Shown: positions 30,322 through 40,523 of the stretch, piece after piece | Numbering within the stretch: position 1 is the first letter of the stretch | Layout: each line of letters starts with the position of its first letter | Assembly: GCA_003116975.1 (NCBI GenBank) | Contig: BGKB01000101.1 | Location: 124,001 to 188,000, forward strand | Reading direction: 5' to 3' | Length of the DNA stretch: 64,000 bases | DNA from: Aurantiochytrium sp. KH105 | Lineage: Eukaryota > Sar > Bigyra > Thraustochytrida > Thraustochytriidae | Translations under genes and position numbers: made by a program | The notes under the pieces: generated by a model | Databases searched by the model: none | Told to the model about the DNA's origin: nothing | What the model saw: the letters and a program-made list of their open reading frames with translations, nothing else

Positions 30322-32160
30322 CTAAAGCTTGACGCGCTGGCCGGCGAGAGCATCGTAATCAGCCTGCGTGAACGGTACGTAACGCGAGCCAGAAAGCCAA
30401 AAGAGCTGGTCTCCGGTAACCGAAACAGCGGCCGGGTCAAAAGCTTGCTTACGCAGCGCAACCTTTTGGTGCTTGAAGGTCTGCGTCGTTGCCGTAGTGA
30501 GCTGGACGCGAATGAAGATGGGACGCGCATACGAGGGCAACGAGCGAGCAGCGTGCTCGGCAAGCTGATCAAGTGCCTCGGGAACCTTTTCCGCGAAAGC
30601 CTCGCGCAAAACGATGGCAGCCATGCCAAAACGACCCTCCGTGTGAGGGACCTGGACGCCATAAACGTTGGCCTCAAGGACGACCGGACAAAGGTTGAGA
30701 GCCTGAGCCACTTCGGTCGTGCTAACATTTTCACCCTTGCTGCGAAAGGTATCGCCGACGCGATCTACGAACTGAACATAGTCGTCCTTTGTGACGACCA
30801 AGAGGTCTCCGGAACGCACAAACGAAACGTCGCCGTCTTGCACAAGTTTCTTCTTGGAGGCCTCGGGGTCCGAGTAGCCAACGAACTGGCTCGAGGGAAT
30901 GTCTTTGCGCTGCGGAAAGAGCAGCTCGCCCGGCTCACCGACTTCGCAGTCGACGAGACGACCGTTGGCGTCGCGAACGAGTTCGTCCGTGTCAACGTCG
31001 TAGCGCACAAAGCGGGCCATGAGGGGGTTACTGCCGAGCTTGCCGACTGCGCCTACAGCACGATGATCGCCCCGTTCGAGGTCGGCGAGTAAAACATCGT
31101 TTTTAAAGGCACCATTGCCTTCGGTGGCGCCGTAGAACTCCCGAATGGCATCAATCTTGAAGCGCATCTGGAAATCGGCCCAAATCTCACGGCTGAGGCC
31201 ATTGCCCGCTGCAAGCTTAAGACGGTTATCACCATCTTGCGGGGTGGGCGGCTGACTGAGCACGTAGCGACACAGTTCACCAATGTACTGCACCATGGTG
31301 GCCCCCGTGCGACGGACGTCGTCGAGCCATGCCGAGGCCGAGAAGCGCTTACGGATCACCTGGCAAGCACCATAGTGAAAGACCATGCCTGTACCGATCG
31401 CGCCTGCCGAGCTATGGTACAAGGGCATGCCCGAAGAGTAGACAATGTCGTTTTCGGTCATATACTTGCTGTACCCGGATGCAAAGGCCCACTGCTTGGC
31501 GTGTGTGACATTGACCGCCTTGGGGAGACCTGTGGTGCCACTCGTGTAGACGTAGCCAAAGACATCGCCAAACTTGACGCCACCGCGAGCCTCTTCGCGG
31601 TCAAGTCGCTCCGAACTGCGCTGCGACAAGGGAGCATCCATTGATCGAGCAAATCCGACGGGACCTCCCCAAGCCACAGCCTCAATGCCGTGTTCGCGAA
31701 TCAAGGTGCGAAAGACTTGCTCGATGCCGTCTGCGACTTCTACGCCAAAGAGAACGAGGCGCGCATTGGAGATTTTGATCGAGTGCACGAGGGATTGCAA
31801 ACGGATAGTGTTGTTGATGAAAGCAGTCTTGATGCCGGCCTTGCACAGTCCGAACCAGGCCACAATGTACTCGAGGCGGTTTTCCATGTAAAGCGCGACG
31901 CAGTCCCCTTTTTGCAGGCCTTCAACCTCGCGCGCCCAGCGTGCGACTTGGTTCGCGAGTCCATCGAGCTCGCGAAAGCTCAGCGTCCTTTCTGGAAAAC
32001 GCTCGCAGCCCACGTAGTGAAGCGCCGGTCTCTCTGGGAACCTGTCTACCGTGTACTCGAAGAGGTCCGCGATGGAGTATCCGTGCGGGTTGTCGTACGC
32101 CGCGTTCATATACACGCGGGAGTCTGTCCTCCCTTTCGGCATGGCCGCTTGCGCCGCCAT
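30322..32160 (-). CDS. Very-long-chain acyl-CoA synthetase / fatty acid transport protein (FATP, SLC27-like)
   Basis: The ATG at 32160 gives 612 residues; the open extension to 32178 starts with GTG. AMP-binding motif YTSGTTGLPKAVNVTHAK, the FATP-type YIGELCRYVLSQPP, FYGATEGNGAF, and the C-terminal VGDTFRSKGENVSTTEVAQAL mark the VLACS/FATP branch of the adenylate-forming enzymes. It activates long and very long fatty acids to CoA esters and can drive uptake. The ending GQRVKL fits the family's usual short basic C-terminus and is not a standard SKL-type peroxisomal signal. In an oil-rich protist such an enzyme would feed acyl chains to lipid synthesis or oxidation. Confidence 0.95.
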   Translation of the reverse strand: MAAQAAMPKGRTDSRVYMNAAYDNPHGYSIADLFEYTVDRFPERPALHYVGCERFPERTLSFRELDGLANQVARWAREVEGLQKGDCVALYMENRLEYIVAWFGLCKAGIKTAFINNTIRLQSLVHSIKISNARLVLFGVEVADGIEQVFRTLIREHGIEAVAWGGPVGFARSMDAPLSQRSSERLDREEARGGVKFGDVFGYVYTSGTTGLPKAVNVTHAKQWAFASGYSKYMTENDIVYSSGMPLYHSSAGAIGTGMVFHYGACQVIRKRFSASAWLDDVRRTGATMVQYIGELCRYVLSQPPTPQDGDNRLKLAAGNGLSREIWADFQMRFKIDAIREFYGATEGNGAFKNDVLLADLERGDHRAVGAVGKLGSNPLMARFVRYDVDTDELVRDANGRLVDCEVGEPGELLFPQRKDIPSSQFVGYSDPEASKKKLVQDGDVSFVRSGDLLVVTKDDYVQFVDRVGDTFRSKGENVSTTEVAQALNLCPVVLEANVYGVQVPHTEGRFGMAAIVLREAFAEKVPEALDQLAEHAARSLPSYARPIFIRVQLTTATTQTFKHQKVALRKQAFDPAAVSVTGDQLFWLSGSRYVPFTQADYDALAGQRVKL

Positions 32161-32915
32161 CTTGTCCTCCTTGCTCACTCACTCAGTCTGCACCGCGACT
32201 TCTGCTCGCTCTCGTTTGCGGTGCGCTGGACTCTTCGAGCGCGCTCTGCACCTCGCGCCGCCCGACGACGTGTGGCTGGCGAGCGAAAGCGGAGTGCTGC
32301 GTTGCCGGTCTGCAGCTCGTGTGAGGGAAGACTTGGTTCTTGCAAGAACCGCCTGAGCTGGTCCGACGCCCGCTGCGCAGTCCGCTCCGCCCCTGTCTTG
32401 GCACCGAGCCCGCGCCGCTCCTTGCCGTGGGGGACCTGTTTCGCGCCATGCACAAGAGGCACTACGAGGATAGAAGCCAAGCGCGGAGGCAGCAGGCCTA
32501 GACAATGGTGCGAGCGGGAACAGCCGAGCAGAAGGTTTGTTCTTGCGACGTTGAAGACATGGAGGATCTTTGTACAAGTGGGGACAATCTTGGATGCACA
32601 AGCTTACTTAGTAGTAACTTTTAAGAGATGAGCGAAGGCGGCGGAACGGGCTCGAGTCGGACTTTGGTTTTCGACACAAGCTTGCAATGAACGAAAATGA
32701 TCTCTCGCGCCAAAACAAGGATGTTGCGAAAAGAATGTTTTGTTCTGTTCATGAAATTAGAGTATGACGTTTTTGCGCCTGTTGACAGAATGCCTTGATT
32801 CGTCGACTGCAACGTGAAAGGGAAAAATGGCAAAAGAGACGCGAGCGGCCCGGGAGATATAAATGTTCAAAATTGAGAGAGCGAGAAAGAGAGAAACACA
32901 AACAACAGAGAGCGA
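32161..32915. other. Intergenic between FATP and PH-RGS genes
   Basis: 755 bases between two tandem minus-strand genes. Open frames here are short and unrelated to known proteins. Confidence 0.4.
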
Positions 32916-34934
32916 TCATGGTCCTCCTGTAGCGACCGAACCCGCGTCATCAACGTCCAAGCTCGTGGCAAATGCTTTGACAAAATTTGCCATATCCAGT
33001 GGGGTGTTGATGCCTTGAAGAGAAGATTTTGCATTCTCGTGGTGGGCGCGAAGAACATCATAGGCATGGCGCTCAGCGCTGATGGCGTGCTTGATGGCTC
33101 GCTGCTGTTCCTCAAGGCGATGAATTTCCAGAGCTTCGAGCTTGTCAAGCGATTCGATAATGCGATCATCGAGCTCTTGAACGGTGCGCGTGACCGCCAT
33201 CTCGAGCATGGGAATGCGATGATGTGCATTTGTAATTTCCTCGTCGACCTCAGCAAGGGTGACGTTGTGTTGCTTAAGAATCGGTTCCACCTCGGGGTGG
33301 TCAGGGTCGTCCATGTTGCGATACTGCGCGACGACACGAAGATCCTGCTCACGATGATGCATTTGATCAAGCGCTTCACGGGCCTGCTCGAGCTTGCGCA
33401 TAACGATCTGATCCCCGCTAATGAGGGTCTCAAGTTGAAGATCGACGGTTTTTTGCAGCCAGCGAAGGCGAAAGATGACAGACTCGTCGAGCTGGCGGCG
33501 GAACTCATCGAGAGCCTGGAGACGGACACCGTCCGAGCGGTAGAGCGTAAGCAGCGCCTTGCGCGTGGTCGTCTGCGAGGGCACGGCGACATCGTGAGAG
33601 ATGCGCAGCGCGGCCTTGAGAGCGCCCTCTTGAGCATCGACCTGGGTGGCGCGCAGTTCATAGGCTGCGAGAAGACGTTGCATATCCGTCTTGACGAGAC
33701 CAAAGTGACCTACAACGGCCTCGTAACCAGCGAGTCCATGCTTGCCAAAAAGAGAGGAAAAGCACCCCGTTTTGCGCATTTCCTCGCGATAGAAGCGGAG
33801 AAAGTAGTTGGTTTCCATGAGCAGAAAGATCTCGTGCTTGGCCTTGGCAAAGACGTCCGGGGTGACTGCAGCGTCGCCCTTGGTCCTGAAGGCGTCGACG
33901 ATTTCCGTGCGGGCGCCGTTGCTGAGATTGACTTGCTGCGGCGTATTTTCGGCGACAAAGGTATCAAGAATCTCGTGCGCGAGTAGCTTAATGTCCTTGG
34001 GCATGGCCACCTCGCTGAATTTGGGCGGGGGAAGGCCACGATTTTGGCTCATGCGGCGCAGACGTTCCGCGAGCTTGAGACCGCCGATGGCTCCGCCGGG
34101 GCTGCTCGTGCGCGAAAGCACGCCCGAGTTACGTGCCTTGGCGACCATGACCGCGTCGACCTTGGCCTCGAATTCTTCGACCTTTTCGTAAAAGAGGAGG
34201 TTCTCGGCACCATGACGGAACTCGCAGAACTGGGCAAAGTGGCGGCGGTGCGTGGGTGACTCGAGCACGCCTTCGAGTGTCTCTGGACATTTGCCCATGT
34301 CAGGCTTGCTGGTGGATCGGCGCAGACTCTTGTAGGGGGAAGTCGAGTGCTGACGATTCTCCCATTTCCAGAGATCCTTGATGGCGCGTTGCATGGCCTG
34401 GTACCATTGTCCGGCGGAGAGCTTTGTCTCGGCTGGTGTGCCCTTTTCGATGGGGCGCATGAAGAATGATTTTCCGGGCACGACGATGCGGATCTCGTTG
34501 TTGGGGAGCAGGGAGATTTCGGTGGTGTCCGTGAGCACGATGCGCCCGCGCATGAGCTGATGGTTCATTTCGTCCTGCCACGCGGCTCTGGCCATGGCGA
34601 GAAGATCGCTCTGCGATGCGCGCAGGGTGTCCTTTTCGCGCTCGTAGACGGCCTCTCGCGCCAGGTAAAAGAGGATGGCGCGGGGGGCGGTACCCGTCTT
34701 TTTATTGGCGGGCTGCGTGGTGAGGACAAAGTAGCGCTTGCGTTCCTGTCTGCGGAGGAGCAGCGCTTCGAGCCTGCTTCCGCTGGGCGTGATGGCGGCC
34801 GGCATGGACTCCAGCGACGGCTCGCCCTCGCCCTCGCCGTCGAGCTCGTCCTCGACGCCCGCGCGCCGCTTCAGCAGCCACCCCTCCATCTGCACAACCT
34901 CGCCCTTGCGCAGGGTCACGATGGCGTCCGCCAT
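32916..34934 (-). CDS. PH domain plus RGS domain protein with C-terminal coiled coil
   Basis: The ATG at 34934 (MADAIVTLRKGEVVQMEGWLL) starts right before a PH domain (about 14-160) with VQMEGWLLKRR, RYFVLT, GRIVLTDTTEI and AGQWYQAMQRAI. An RGS domain (about 215-385) follows: TLEGVLESPTHRRHFAQFC, AENLLFYEKVEEF, VNLSNGARTEIVDAF and a final FLLMETNYFLRFYRE, with an insertion of about 40-50 residues after helix 4. The rest (about 400-650) is helical and coiled-coil. RGS domains accelerate GTP hydrolysis on G-alpha subunits, and the PH domain should tether the protein to phosphoinositides. An upstream open extension to 35246 is Arg/Ala/Pro-rich and not convincing. Confidence 0.9.
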   Translation of the reverse strand: MADAIVTLRKGEVVQMEGWLLKRRAGVEDELDGEGEGEPSLESMPAAITPSGSRLEALLLRRQERKRYFVLTTQPANKKTGTAPRAILFYLAREAVYEREKDTLRASQSDLLAMARAAWQDEMNHQLMRGRIVLTDTTEISLLPNNEIRIVVPGKSFFMRPIEKGTPAETKLSAGQWYQAMQRAIKDLWKWENRQHSTSPYKSLRRSTSKPDMGKCPETLEGVLESPTHRRHFAQFCEFRHGAENLLFYEKVEEFEAKVDAVMVAKARNSGVLSRTSSPGGAIGGLKLAERLRRMSQNRGLPPPKFSEVAMPKDIKLLAHEILDTFVAENTPQQVNLSNGARTEIVDAFRTKGDAAVTPDVFAKAKHEIFLLMETNYFLRFYREEMRKTGCFSSLFGKHGLAGYEAVVGHFGLVKTDMQRLLAAYELRATQVDAQEGALKAALRISHDVAVPSQTTTRKALLTLYRSDGVRLQALDEFRRQLDESVIFRLRWLQKTVDLQLETLISGDQIVMRKLEQAREALDQMHHREQDLRVVAQYRNMDDPDHPEVEPILKQHNVTLAEVDEEITNAHHRIPMLEMAVTRTVQELDDRIIESLDKLEALEIHRLEEQQRAIKHAISAERHAYDVLRAHHENAKSSLQGINTPLDMANFVKAFATSLDVDDAGSVATGGP

Positions 34935-36894
34935 CCTGCCCTCCTCCGCGAGCCGCGCTCCGCTCCCGCTCCCGCGCGACGCGACGCGACTCCGCTCGGC
35001 CCCGCTCGGCTCGGCTCGGCTCGGCGCGGCGGAGACCAGCAGGGAAGCCGCTTTGCCCAAAAGTCCGCGTCGCCGAGCGGGCGGGCGGGCGTGCGAGCGA
35101 GCGAGTGCCCAGCCAGACGCCGGGGAAGAAGAAGGCGTGTGACGGTATCGCTCGCCGGGCAGCCAGACCAGACCAGGCAAGGCAAGGCAAGGCAAGGCAG
35201 TCCGTCTCCGCGCACGACACGCGCGGCTCGGGGGAAACCTGGACAAGAAGGGCGTCCTGCGCGAGGCGAGGCGACTGGCTGCCGGTGAGGCCGCGCAGCG
35301 CAGCTTTTACGGCGCGTCCTCGCCTCGTGGAGACATCGAGCGACCCAACTCGCTCGCCGGTGTGTGGAGGAGTATGTGTGTGTGTAGTAGTAGTAGTGTA
35401 GCAGCAGCCAGCAGAGCGAGGACAAGCAGGAGCTGCACGCGCGCACACGGCCCGCACGCGCCCTCCCGCCGCCGCCGGCTCGCTCCCGGCCCGCCCCACG
35501 TCGAGCCCTCGCCGGCCGGCAGCATGCAGCCGGCCGGCCGGCCGTCCAGCCTGCCAGCCGCAGCCCCGCGGCGCGCGGCTTCGGGGCTTCGCAGGCGCAG
35601 GCGCAGACGCAGGCGCGGGCGCGGCACGTGCGACAGGCAGGCACGTGCCGCATTGATTCGCCCTGCCTCGAGGAGATACTAGACCGCCGCGTGACCGCCG
35701 CGCCCGTGTGCACCTCCCGCCGCCTCGAGCTGCTTGCGTGCCTCGCGCTGCCTGCGCCCGGCTCGCCTCGACTCGACTCGACTCGCCTCGCCTCGCCTCG
35801 CCTCGCGGGCGCGGGTTGAGTCGGGATGAGTTGAGATGAGACGAGATGGGATGAGTCGAGGTGACCGCGACGGCTCCAGTGGGGCCCGCGCGGCGGCGTC
35901 CGGACCCAAGCAAAGCAAAGCAAGCAAAGCAAGCAAGCAAGTAAGCAAGCGAGCGTGCGGACGCGGTGTGTCGACGCGAGTGGCCGCGCGCTGTGCTGTG
36001 CTTCGCTCGGGCGGCACCGCGCGCGTCGGGAGGGGTCAAAGCGGGCGCGCGCCATCTCCGCGTACGCGTCCGGATGTACGAAGTGGGCACGCCTTTTGGG
36101 TAGAAGAAGAAAGATCACGCGGTGTGCAGGGTTATGATAAGGGCGAGGGCGGGGGCAGCCTGGCCGGGGGGGCGGGCGCAGCTCCAGGTTGTAGGAGCCG
36201 GTTGTAGCGGATCTTTTGGAATGGTTGGGAGAGATGGAGTTTCAACTCGTTGGGACATAAGCCAGAGACCGACCCTAGGGAGCAGGAGAATGATGGATTG
36301 GCAGGAATGCTTGGAGTTTGACAAGCTTGGGAGGCTGAACGGAGTTCTCTCTCGTCCATATCATGGGTTCTTCTTCGCCTTTTTCTTTTTAGAAGTTCAA
36401 GAGCTCCCGATCAGTCAGAGCATTTGCTGAAACAAGCATTCGACATTGGGCATGGTGGCTACAATGATGTTTGAGTTTGCTGAGCTTGGGAGGTTAATAA
36501 ATCACGTTCTCTTTCAAGAAATCAATCGACGCACGGCCAAGAGATCCTTTTTTATCTTGACAAATGAGAGCCAGAAAGTATGGATTGAGAATGCGCATTT
36601 CGGTCAGAATATCGTGGATTGAGTAAGAGACCTTTCGTCTTTTCATGCTTCTGATCATAGCAGATCAGGCCCGGAGTTAGTAAGATGAGGCTTCTCCTCT
36701 TTCGTTTGTTTGACCCCCAAGACAAACGCGGGTACTGAAGCTTCTTGTTTCTATCTACGCTCACGCTCACGCACACGCACGCAATACAGACAGGGAAAAA
36801 AGGGCAATGGATAGAGTTGTTTGTTGTTGTTGTTGTAGTTGTAGTTATTGTATTTTTGCATTCGGTGAACAGGAAGAGAAAACGACGACCAGGC
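34935..36894. other. 2-kb GC-rich intergenic region
   Basis: It contains CTCGG/GACTC-type short repeats (35005-35030, 35765-35812), an AAGCA run (about 35908-35950) and a GTGTGTAGTAG run near 35372-35400. Two diverged copies of a TTTGA[CG]..GCTTGGGAGG[CT]T segment lie near 36310 and 36475. Long open frames are composition artefacts. Confidence 0.45.
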
Positions 36895-37602
36895 CTACTC
36901 GGTCTCATCGAGGTAGTCGCGAACCTCCGCAGGGGTGAGGACACGGAACTTGCGGGACTCGTCAATGATACCGATCTCAATGTTGTGCTCGGTCATCTCG
37001 CCCTCAAAGCCCTCGCGCATGGTGAGAAGGGCAGTGTGAATGGCATCCTCGAGCTCCATGTCGTCGCTGAAGCGCTTCTCCAAGAACGTCTTGGCATTGA
37101 CAAAGTCCTGTCCAATCGCCGTAGCCTTCCATCCGAAAAAGGCGCCCGAAGGATCAGCCTGGTAGAGCTGCGGACCATCGTCGTCGTAGCCGGCAATGAG
37201 GAGCGACACGCCAAAAGGGCGGACACCACCCTGCTGCGTAAATTCCTGCATAATTTGTGCAGTCATACGCGTGAGCTGCTCGGTTGGGACCGGGTCCTGG
37301 TACTGCCTAAAGTAGGTCTGGGCCTGCTTTCGTGCGCGCTTTAGCAAAAGGCGAAAGTCCGGACCCATGCCGGCATAGACCATGCCAATGCTGTCTGTGA
37401 CATTGTTGACCTTTTGAAAGTTGGTCAGATCAACAAGACTAGCCACCTTCTTGGAGGTCGCCAGCACCACGCCGTTCGTGGCGCAGATTCCCAGCGAGGT
37501 CTTGCCGCGCTTGTTCACAGCGTTGAGCGCATGCTCGATCTGCAGCAGCTTACCCGTCGGGCTGAAAGTCGTCAGACTAAACGAATACGCGCCGTCGCCC
37601 AT
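36895..37602 (-). CDS. PSMA2: 20S proteasome subunit alpha-2 (PSMA2)
   Basis: The 235-residue protein starts [26 protein letters not shown], the proteasome alpha signature, and matches PSMA2 throughout: [56 protein letters not shown], and [25 protein letters not shown]. It forms part of the outer alpha ring of the 20S core, which gates entry to the proteolytic chamber. Length equals the usual 234-235 residues. Catalytic residues are not expected in alpha subunits. It has no intron. Confidence 0.98.
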   Translation of the reverse strand: MGDGAYSFSLTTFSPTGKLLQIEHALNAVNKRGKTSLGICATNGVVLATSKKVASLVDLTNFQKVNNVTDSIGMVYAGMGPDFRLLLKRARKQAQTYFRQYQDPVPTEQLTRMTAQIMQEFTQQGGVRPFGVSLLIAGYDDDGPQLYQADPSGAFFGWKATAIGQDFVNAKTFLEKRFSDDMELEDAIHTALLTMREGFEGEMTEHNIEIGIIDESRKFRVLTPAEVRDYLDETE

Positions 37603-38713
37603 GGTGTATCTCTCTCTCTTCTTCTCTTCTTCTTCCTCTTTTACTCTTTCTCTCGGCTACGTCCACCTCGCTCGGCTTGCTTGCCTCGCTCAGGTCCTCG
37701 TCGTTGCCGCCGTTGTAGCCGCGGGCACGAAGCAGATCCTAGCTCTCCCTCGCCTCGCGTCCGCTCGCGACGCGGGGGGGGGGTGAACCTGACGCGCGTC
37801 GGAGCTGCTCGGGCCGGCGCTGGGCCTGTCTGTCGGTGCGTCTCGCGCGCGGGCTCGGGCGTCTCTCCGGCGCGGGCGGCGGCGGTCGCGGGTCTGGCGC
37901 TCGGGCTCGAGGATCGAAACGAGCTTCTTTCGCCTTCCCCGCGCTGTTCCCCGCGTTCCCGGCTGAGCGAGGTTGGGCCGCTCTGCGCGCGGTCGCGGCG
38001 CGACGCTCACGATAGGGCGGTAGATGAAAATGGGTTGCGCACGAGATCGAGTGTGCACCATGATGATGATGATGATGATGATGGGAAGGATGATTTTGGT
38101 GATGCGGAGGTGGCGTGCTTCGTCGGGGTGGTTGGGCCGCGAGGAGGAAGAAAAAGAAGATGTCGTCGTCGTTTGCCTCGGCGTCATTGATTGCAAATTT
38201 CTGGGGGGGGGGGGCGAGGAAAATAGAAAAGAGAATGGAAAATTGCCTCAGCAGAGCGGCGCGGACCCCTCTCGAGTTGTGTGTCCAAGTCAAAGTCTGT
38301 TGCGATCAATCTTGACAAGTATAAATCAAGCCCTATTTTCTAACACTGGGTTCGCGTGTGAAGCCAAGCAAGCGCTGCTCGCCACGCCACGCCACGCCAC
38401 GCCGTGTTTAGACAGAGGGCAAAACCAAAAACCAACTTTGTGTCAAGAACATCAAAAGCAAGGAAGGAAGGAAGGAAGGTGACGGAGCCAAAATCACAAC
38501 TTGGAGTCGTAGAGGTGCCGCGATCGAGCGTCCGCGCCGCCAGCGAATCTCGAGCTCTGCGCTGCGTGCCTCGCACGTCGCCAGCCTAAACAGAGCAGCA
38601 AGCAAGCAAGAGCTCGCGCGCGCAAGGTCGCAGCCGTGCAAGGCGCAGCACAGGCCTTGCCGTCCGAGAAAAGAGAGAGAGAGAGAGGAAAGAGAAAGGG
38701 AGACGAAGAAAGC
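37603..38713. other. Divergent intergenic region, PSMA2 / small helical protein
   Basis: 1.1 kb containing a CTTCTT-rich tract directly upstream of PSMA2, a (GAT)n run at 38057-38083, a G10 run at 38204-38213 and a CCACG run (about 38382-38402). A GAGAGA run sits just before the next start. No gene is evident. Confidence 0.45.
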
Positions 38714-39103
38714 ATGAGCGCCGCGAAAGAGGGCACGCAGCTGCGCAGGCAGGTGAGCGCGCGCAGCGAGGCGGCGGTGGTCAAGCTGGAGGCCCTCGAG
38801 GCGGAACTCTCCGGCTACGAGGAGTCATTTAAGAACATGGTCATCAAGGCGAGCGCGGGACCAGAAATCGCAGAAGTTCGCAAGATCAAGGACGAGCTTG
38901 CTCTCCTTAATGGAAAGGTGGATGCCCTGCAAATGCGCGGCATCGACGCAGTCCAAGTAGGAGAGCTCAGCTCGGGACAGCAAGAAGCTCGCGAAAAACG
39001 AAAGGGACTCACTAAAAGGGTTACGTTGCTTAGTGAGCGCATTGTCAAGCTCCACGAAGCGATCATGGAGCATTTGAAGGAGGTCGCGCAGACTGCCCCA
39101 TAG
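38714..39103 (+). CDS. Small helical protein, possible BAG-domain-like fold
   Basis: From the ATG at 38714 (MSAAKEGTQLRR) the ORF encodes 129 residues, nearly all predicted helix, with EAAVVKLEALEAELSGYEE, IKDELALLNGKVDALQ and KRKGLTKRVTLLSERIVKLHEAI. The arrangement (three amphipathic helices, last one rich in Lys/Arg with L..KLH) recalls BAG domains that bind the Hsp70 ATPase domain, but key contact residues cannot be confirmed by eye. An upstream in-frame extension (from 38636) reads through a GAGAGA repeat and is unlikely. It could equally be a small coiled-coil subunit of another complex. It converges with the Tctex1 gene. Confidence 0.7.
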   Translation: MSAAKEGTQLRRQVSARSEAAVVKLEALEAELSGYEESFKNMVIKASAGPEIAEVRKIKDELALLNGKVDALQMRGIDAVQVGELSSGQQEAREKRKGLTKRVTLLSERIVKLHEAIMEHLKEVAQTAP

Positions 39104-39290
39104 TTGGTTCGAAGGACGCTGCCACAAAATGTCATCCCGCGAGGGTCTTCTCTTTTCTTTTCTTCCCTTTTCTTCTTTTCGCTTTACTTGCTTTTCACGG
39201 GATGTGCCGCCGGGACGACCCACGCTTTTCGGTGCGCTTACAGCTCCTCTGGAACCTGCTACGCTGCGAGCGGCAGGGTTTGCCGGCACA

Positions 39291-40004
39291 TTAGTGCACG
39301 TACATGCCAATGATCACGATGCAGCACCACAATGAATCCTACGTTTCCCGATCCAACGACAATGATAGCAACAACAAAGAAGATGAAGAAAGAACCAGAG
39401 CACCCAAGCGCAAAAATCGTCAAAGCGCCAAAGGCAAAAGCAAAAGTTTAACGGGTCACGGACCGTGGGTCAGTCGCTCGTTCGCTCGTTCGCTCGCTCC
39501 TTTGTGTTCGTCCATCCGTTCATCTAGCCAACTGGCCTCCTAGCCAGCCAGCCTGCCTGCCTGCCTGCTTGCCGACCTGCCAGCACAAACTCCCCTTTCT
39601 CCTTTTCTTTCCTCTCCCCATTAGCACACATTTAACCATGTCATACAACGTACCGACTGAAACTTGATCTCTGCCGTGCTATCGAGGCTCGATTCCCATA
39701 GACAGTGCGAAACTACGCGCACGGTCTGGTCGCAGTTTTCACCGAGGTTCGTCTGCACCACAACCTTGTACCTCGAGAGATTGAGCTCCCTGATTTTCTC
39801 CATGACAAGGTTCGTCACGGTCTGCGACATGTCTGAATTAATCTCCTTCTCCTCGCTCCAACGCTTGCCCTCAAGGTACTCGTGCACCACGGGCGTGCAT
39901 AGTTCTTCGACCGAGTTCTTGGTAAACCTCCCGTCCAGCACGGGCTCGGTCTCATACGTGGGCTGCAGAATGCGGATGACCCGCGTGCCTCCTGACTCCT
40001 CCAT
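39291..40004 (-). CDS. Tctex1-type dynein light chain (DYNLT family), two exons
   Basis: Exon 1 (40004-39654) encodes 117 residues including TNLVMEKIRELNLSRYKVVVQTNLGE and a C..WESSLDSTAEIKFQS segment, the central strands of the Tctex1 fold. A donor TCG|GTACGTTG and an acceptor CGTAG after a long AG-free pyrimidine-rich tract join it to exon 2 (39338-39291, only 48 bases), adding DSLWCCIVIIGMYVH and a TAA. That piece is exactly the last beta strand expected of Tctex1 proteins, so the 132-residue model is convincing. The unspliced frame would instead end with CMTWLNVC. Such light chains dimerise and link cargo or intermediate chains to dynein. Confidence 0.88.
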
Positions 40005-40523
40005 CGCGCGACTCTGCGGGAGTCTGTGTCTGTGTATATATGCGCGCGCGCGCGCGGAGATGCCCTCTCGCGGCGCCTTCCTCTGCCTTTCTTTTGCCCC
40101 GCCCCTCGACGCTCCGTGCTGCTCGCGAGGCTTGTCCGCTGTTGTTTTGCTCTTGCTCTCGGCACTCGACCGTTGAGCCGCGTTAGCTCCAAAAAGTCAG
40201 CTGGCAAAAGAGACAGACAATAAGGGGGACTGTGAACATGGTGCAAGCAACCATGGCAGAACAGATGATGGTCTAGCCTGGCGGGAAAGGAGAGCTGAGG
40301 GGTAACACGTCGTAGGGGCGCACTTTTCTTGTCTTGGCCGACATCATTTGCCTGCTATGAGGGTTGAAAACAACATCACCGCCAAAATAAAGCTTGACTT
40401 GAGACTTTGGCTTGAGGCCGTGGTGGTCCAGCAAAGAGGACAAGTAAATGACACGACAAAATGAATGGAATGACGGGGACACGGGAAATAAATGTTTATC
40501 TTTGAAAAAGATGGAAAGTAAGT
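40005..40523. other. Intergenic between Tctex1 and LEU1
   Basis: 519 bases with a TATATATGCGCGCGCG stretch (about 40034-40056) immediately upstream of the Tctex1 start, which could serve as a TATA-like element for that minus-strand gene. Confidence 0.35.

Noticed and set aside
34935-35246. N-terminal extension of the PH-RGS protein
   Set aside because: The added residues are Arg/Ala/Pro/Ser-rich, follow local repeats, and the PH domain starts right after the ATG at 34934.
39621-39653. Unspliced C-terminus of the Tctex1 frame
   Set aside because: It contains a GTACGT donor and gives a tail unlike the family, whereas splicing to 39338-39291 restores the expected final strand.
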